Shown piece by piece: positions 60,491 to 64,000 of a stretch of DNA of 64,000 nucleotides (positions are counted from its first letter, which is position 1; each line of letters starts with the position of its first letter). Below the pieces are notes generated by a model. It saw only the letters and a list, made by a program, of their open reading frames with translations, searched no databases and was not told the DNA's origin. Position numbers and translations under genes: made by a program. This DNA is from Cocos nucifera (Eukaryota > Streptophyta > Magnoliopsida > Arecales > Arecaceae), in the NCBI GenBank assembly GCA_006176705.1, contig QRFJ01000023.1:704501-768500 (forward strand), given 5' to 3'.

Positions 60491-62680
60491 GACAGCCTTA
60501 AAAAAAAATACAAAGCTTCCTTCCATTCGTCAACAATAAATCACGTCCGACCGTGACACATTATTCTCAAGACAGACAGTATAGTTGTCTATACTCTACT
60601 CAGGAGACGTGACTGATTGATATGGGACCAAAGCATGATCAATCTAAATGATGCTGATGAATGCCATTTTAAAAATCAGTAAATAACTAGCAATAATAAA
60701 GTAAATAGACAGATGGCAGAAATTAAACATGTTCATGAATAATTATAAAAAAGAAAAATATAAATGAAATGAAGGATAGCAAGAAATTAAGCCCGCAAGA
60801 AATTCAAAAAAAGATAAGAAGAATCCGAATTATGGTAGTTAAGAAACTACCCTGATTAGGGCTCTTAATCTTTTAATCAAGCAGATCTATCGATAAAGAA
60901 CTGGATCTTTATCAATATTAGATCTAAAAAAAATAAGTAAAAAAATCAAAGATCAGTTGAGAAGGAACGAAGGTCCTTGTCAACGTTTGATTTGTAAAAT
61001 AATAGATCACTTTTTCTTTCTCTACATGATAGATAAAAATCTTGGAGGAGACAGATCTTCTTTTGGTGGAATAAGCTTATGTAGGTAGATGGTGAAGACG
61101 AATCGAGATCGTAGGAACACTGAATCTCAAGAAAATGAAGATTAAAGAGATAGAAAAAGGTGGGCCTCACACCCTTCCTTCGTAGGGTGATTTTGGATCT
61201 CACACCCTCTTTCTCTCGGAGTGACCAACACAAATATTTATGAAAATTATAAATTGATTCATTCATTCATTGTCTCATTCATAAAAGATATATGGGTTTA
61301 TATAGGATCCTAGGGATCCTATTTCTTTAGGAATCCTATTTTCTTTATAAGAAAAAATCAACCCTCTCAACAAAAAAGTAAAATATTATGTATGGTTTTC
61401 AAATACAATAATATATCATATCTATTTTTTATGGAACCATAGGAAAGAAATCATTCCTTTAACAAAATAAGTAAGAAATCAAGAAAACTCTTAAGAAATC
61501 CAGGAAAGAAAAAGAAACTCATGTGGGCTTGAGCCTGGCAACACTTGCATGAGATCCTGGCATGGCAATGCTGGCATGTGTATTTTCCTTCCTGGAGGTG
61601 GAGGATGTAGCTTCAAAGATGAGTTAGACCAAGCCCTGGCTTTTATGAACGGTCTCTTTTTCAAAAAACATAAAGGGCCCCCTTTTTTCAAAAAATCCCC
61701 CCCAAAATAAACCCAAGTATGGTCCTAATGGATCCAAAACTAAATGCATCAAAGAACAATGATTAAAAATCAAAAGACTAGAACAAAATAACTGAAGTAG
61801 ATATTCCTGATATAGCTTTTTCAAATCAAATTTGAATCTAAAATTATGTGTGACCTCTGTTGGCTCTGGGTCTGCACCAATTCTCTAGGATTGGAAGAAC
61901 TCGATCCATCAAGTGGTGCGATTTGCTCGTGGTGATGCTAAACAAAATCGGTGATCAAACGCGCAGCTCTCTCAGTGATCAGGTAGCTCGTAACTCAGCA
62001 TCGCTCACCATCGTAACTAAGTACCCGTTTGATAGCGACTCGGTGGAGGATGAACTCTGCTCATACCAAAATTCTCTTCTAATTATGCTTTGACATTTTT
62101 GGCCGGTGGATATTCAGGAGTAGGCTCTCCTCGAAAGGTAGTTCAGGCTCATGGCTCACAAGGTATACTTAGGTTTGGCTCTATTATAGGGACAGAGATC
62201 TGCAAATTAAAGAGTAGAAGCTAATCCAAAAAAGTCAGAAGGTAAGATCCACAACAATGCATTTGGTCGATCTTTTTAAAATCTTAATGGGGACACTACT
62301 CCCAGCATAGTAACTTCTTGAGGTTCCTGTGAGAATCGTTCAGGGCTCATCCAACCATAATAGTCTCCTTCCTAAAGTCCTTGGGCACGTTGTGAGAACT
62401 TGTATTCTATATTATAACTTATTACAATACTATATGTTTTTTTATGATCTCTTTTATGTAAACTCTTGCATCTGTGCAAATGATCTGAGAATTAGAAATC
62501 ACTAGATGCATGGGCAGGTGGGAATAAAGGTTCATTATTTTATAGGATTTGATAATCCGAAACTTACTTTTTGGATGATCTACTTTTACGAGTCTTCAGA
62601 AACTTCTCTCGTAGCAATCATCCAAATGTGATCCTTTACTCACAGATCATCTCTAATCTTCTAACCACCTATCAGATGGA
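60491..62680. other. Degenerate retroelement-like sequence
   Basis: No gene recognised. On the minus strand 61270-60950 has repeated GGGTGTGAG words and a CT-rich leader look, consistent with LTR or leader sequence of another element. 61860-62380 has more balanced composition but no identifiable domain. It separates the reverse LTR from the gypsy gag region and may include the remains of its pol. Confidence 0.4.
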
Positions 62681-62699
62681 GGCTTTCCTTTTGATGTTT

Positions 62700-63975
62700 T
62701 CTTTTGGTCCACACGTCTACTTCTATTGGTAGCCTTAGATGGGGAAGGATTGATCATGATCTTCTTACCCTTATGAGTGAAACAATAGGAGTTGGTTCGG
62801 CCATAAATCATAACATCATTGTCAAATAGCCAAGGCTGACCTAATAGATACTTCCGACTTCATGGATAGACATCGCACCAAACATGATCCTTGAATAATG
62901 GAGCTGGATGGGAAACACGGCATCTAAGTTTGATGGAAATAAGAAGGAATCTATCCAAGACACAACGGTATGGCTGGGATGATCTATAGGAGCTAATCCT
63001 AATCGCTTAAATGTCGGTGGAGATGGCGTGATACAACTACAGCTACTCAATGATCACCTTATAAATTTTATCACTAAATTTTATGAAGGTATGAAAAATA
63101 GAAGTCCCATGCCAGTCTTCACTCTCCTTAGTCTGTGCTAGAACATACCTAACGACTCCAAGTCTAAGGTCTGACTCTGGTGCAACAAAATTTAGGATTT
63201 TCTCAGTACTCTCAAACTGCTCGACTAAGTCTGGATCAGCTTCATAAACTTCCTCCTCAATATTTTCTAGAATTTTCTCTTCTAATTCTTCTATAAATAA
63301 TGATCGGTTGGGACATTGTGTTGCAAAATGACCGTAACCATGACACTTGAAGCAGTGGGATCGAGAACTACTTTTCTTAGATAACTCTCCTGCAACTCTT
63401 TTTCCTTTATCTTCTTTTCTCATAATAGGATTTGTAGGTAGAAGTTTAGGAGTCTGGGTAGCATTGGATCTCGATCCAGAAGGGGTTACTCGGCTAGGTT
63501 CAAGATGATGGATGGTCGAATACCTAGAAAATCTCTCAAAGTCTAGGATAAGTTGATAAACTTATTCTAACGTGGTTACCTCTCGCAAAAAGAGCTCACG
63601 CTGGATATCTTCTCGTAATTCAGCTCTAAATCTAGACAAGGTAACAACCCTATCTTCAGTTACTCCACATCTCATGAGGTACTCATCAAATCTCATGATG
63701 AACTCTGTGACTGATCTATTTCCTTGAGTAAGTCTCTGCCATTGATCTAAAAGTTTTTGTTGGTAGGAGGTGGGGAGGTATTTTTCTCTAAGTTTTTCCT
63801 TCATTTCATCTCAGATTTCTATCGGATTTTATCTTCTCTGGTTGAGAAGACGTTCAACACTTTTTCAATAAAGTCAGGCTTGTCTAACCAACTTCATCCT
63901 AGCAAACCTAACTCTTCTTCCTTCAGATATTTCGTACCATCCAAAATAATGGTCCATGCCCGATTCTCAATCTAG
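62700..63975 (-). pseudogene. Ty3/gypsy gag-protease remnant
   Basis: Minus strand, read from right to left. The gag core EMKEKLREKYLPTSYQQKLL, LTQGNRSVTEFIMRFDEYL and LSRFRAELREDIQRELFL runs from 63804 down. An in-frame TAA stands at 63562-63564. The frame then continues in register to the zinc knuckle CFKCHGYGHFATQC (about 63350-63310), an acidic linker and the protease start HTFIKFSDKIYKVII near 63085-63043. After a frameshift the downstream piece VSWIDSFLFP and PIQLHYSRIMFGAM runs to about 62841, with KGKKIMINPSPS near 62770. This is the gag-protease organisation of chromovirus-type gypsy elements. Another stop lies just above 63804. No reverse transcriptase is recognisable to the left, so the copy is truncated or decayed. 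Confidence 0.85.
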
Positions 63976-64000
63976 GTACTCTCTTGGATCTAGACAGCCA

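Noticed and set aside
1..64000. tRNA, rRNA or snoRNA genes
   Set aside because: Scanned by eye for tRNA A/B-box patterns and rRNA-like sequence; none was convincing. The only tRNA-related sites are retroelement primer sites.

Overview
The window is plant nuclear DNA. It has spliced genes with GT..AG introns, long AT-rich intergenic stretches, microsatellites and nested LTR retrotransposons. GC content is strongly biased to the 5' end of the purple acid phosphatase gene (its first exon is very GC-rich, the second ordinary). That bias and the transposon types suggest a monocot. A palm is my guess and is not proven from the sequence.

Layout, left to right. At 1.5-4.1 kb is the 5' part of a minus-strand GAUT13/14-type galacturonosyltransferase; its 3' part lies outside the window, and the retained intron is full of fold-back repeats. 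At 8.3-8.6 kb is a single-exon plus-strand ISD11/LYRM4 gene (mitochondrial Fe-S cluster assembly). At 14.7-15.0 kb is a minus-strand CLE signalling peptide precursor. At 17.4-21.0 kb is a complete seven-exon minus-strand gene for eIF6 (245 residues). At 24.9-30.65 kb is a complete gag-only, non-autonomous LTR retrotransposon (TR-GAG type) with 948-bp LTRs, a GAGCT target duplication and a remarkable array of about 35 short palindromic units. At 32-35 kb there are an RNase H-like relic and two MITE-like elements, one with a G-rich core. At 37.4-40.8 kb is a two-exon plus-strand purple acid phosphatase of the PAP2/PAP9 type with a C-terminal membrane anchor. At 42.7-43.9 kb is a two-exon minus-strand BAG-domain co-chaperone with an IQ motif (BAG8-like). 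At 45.0-57.7 kb is a four-coding-exon minus-strand SNAP33 (SNAP25-type Qb+Qc SNARE). Its last intron is 7.75 kb because a decayed Ty1/copia element (45512-52338, TSD ATAAT) is inserted in it. From 59.3 kb to the end is a minus-strand field of decayed Ty3/gypsy sequence.

The host genes are unrelated housekeeping or signalling genes (pectin synthesis, Fe-S assembly, peptide signalling, 60S biogenesis, phosphate metabolism, chaperone regulation, membrane fusion) and do not form a pathway. The most unusual material is in the retroelements: the hairpin array in the TR-GAG element, and three hairpins with compensatory changes in the copia leader. All splice sites were placed by eye from GT/AG signals, reading frame and family similarity; no alignment was run.
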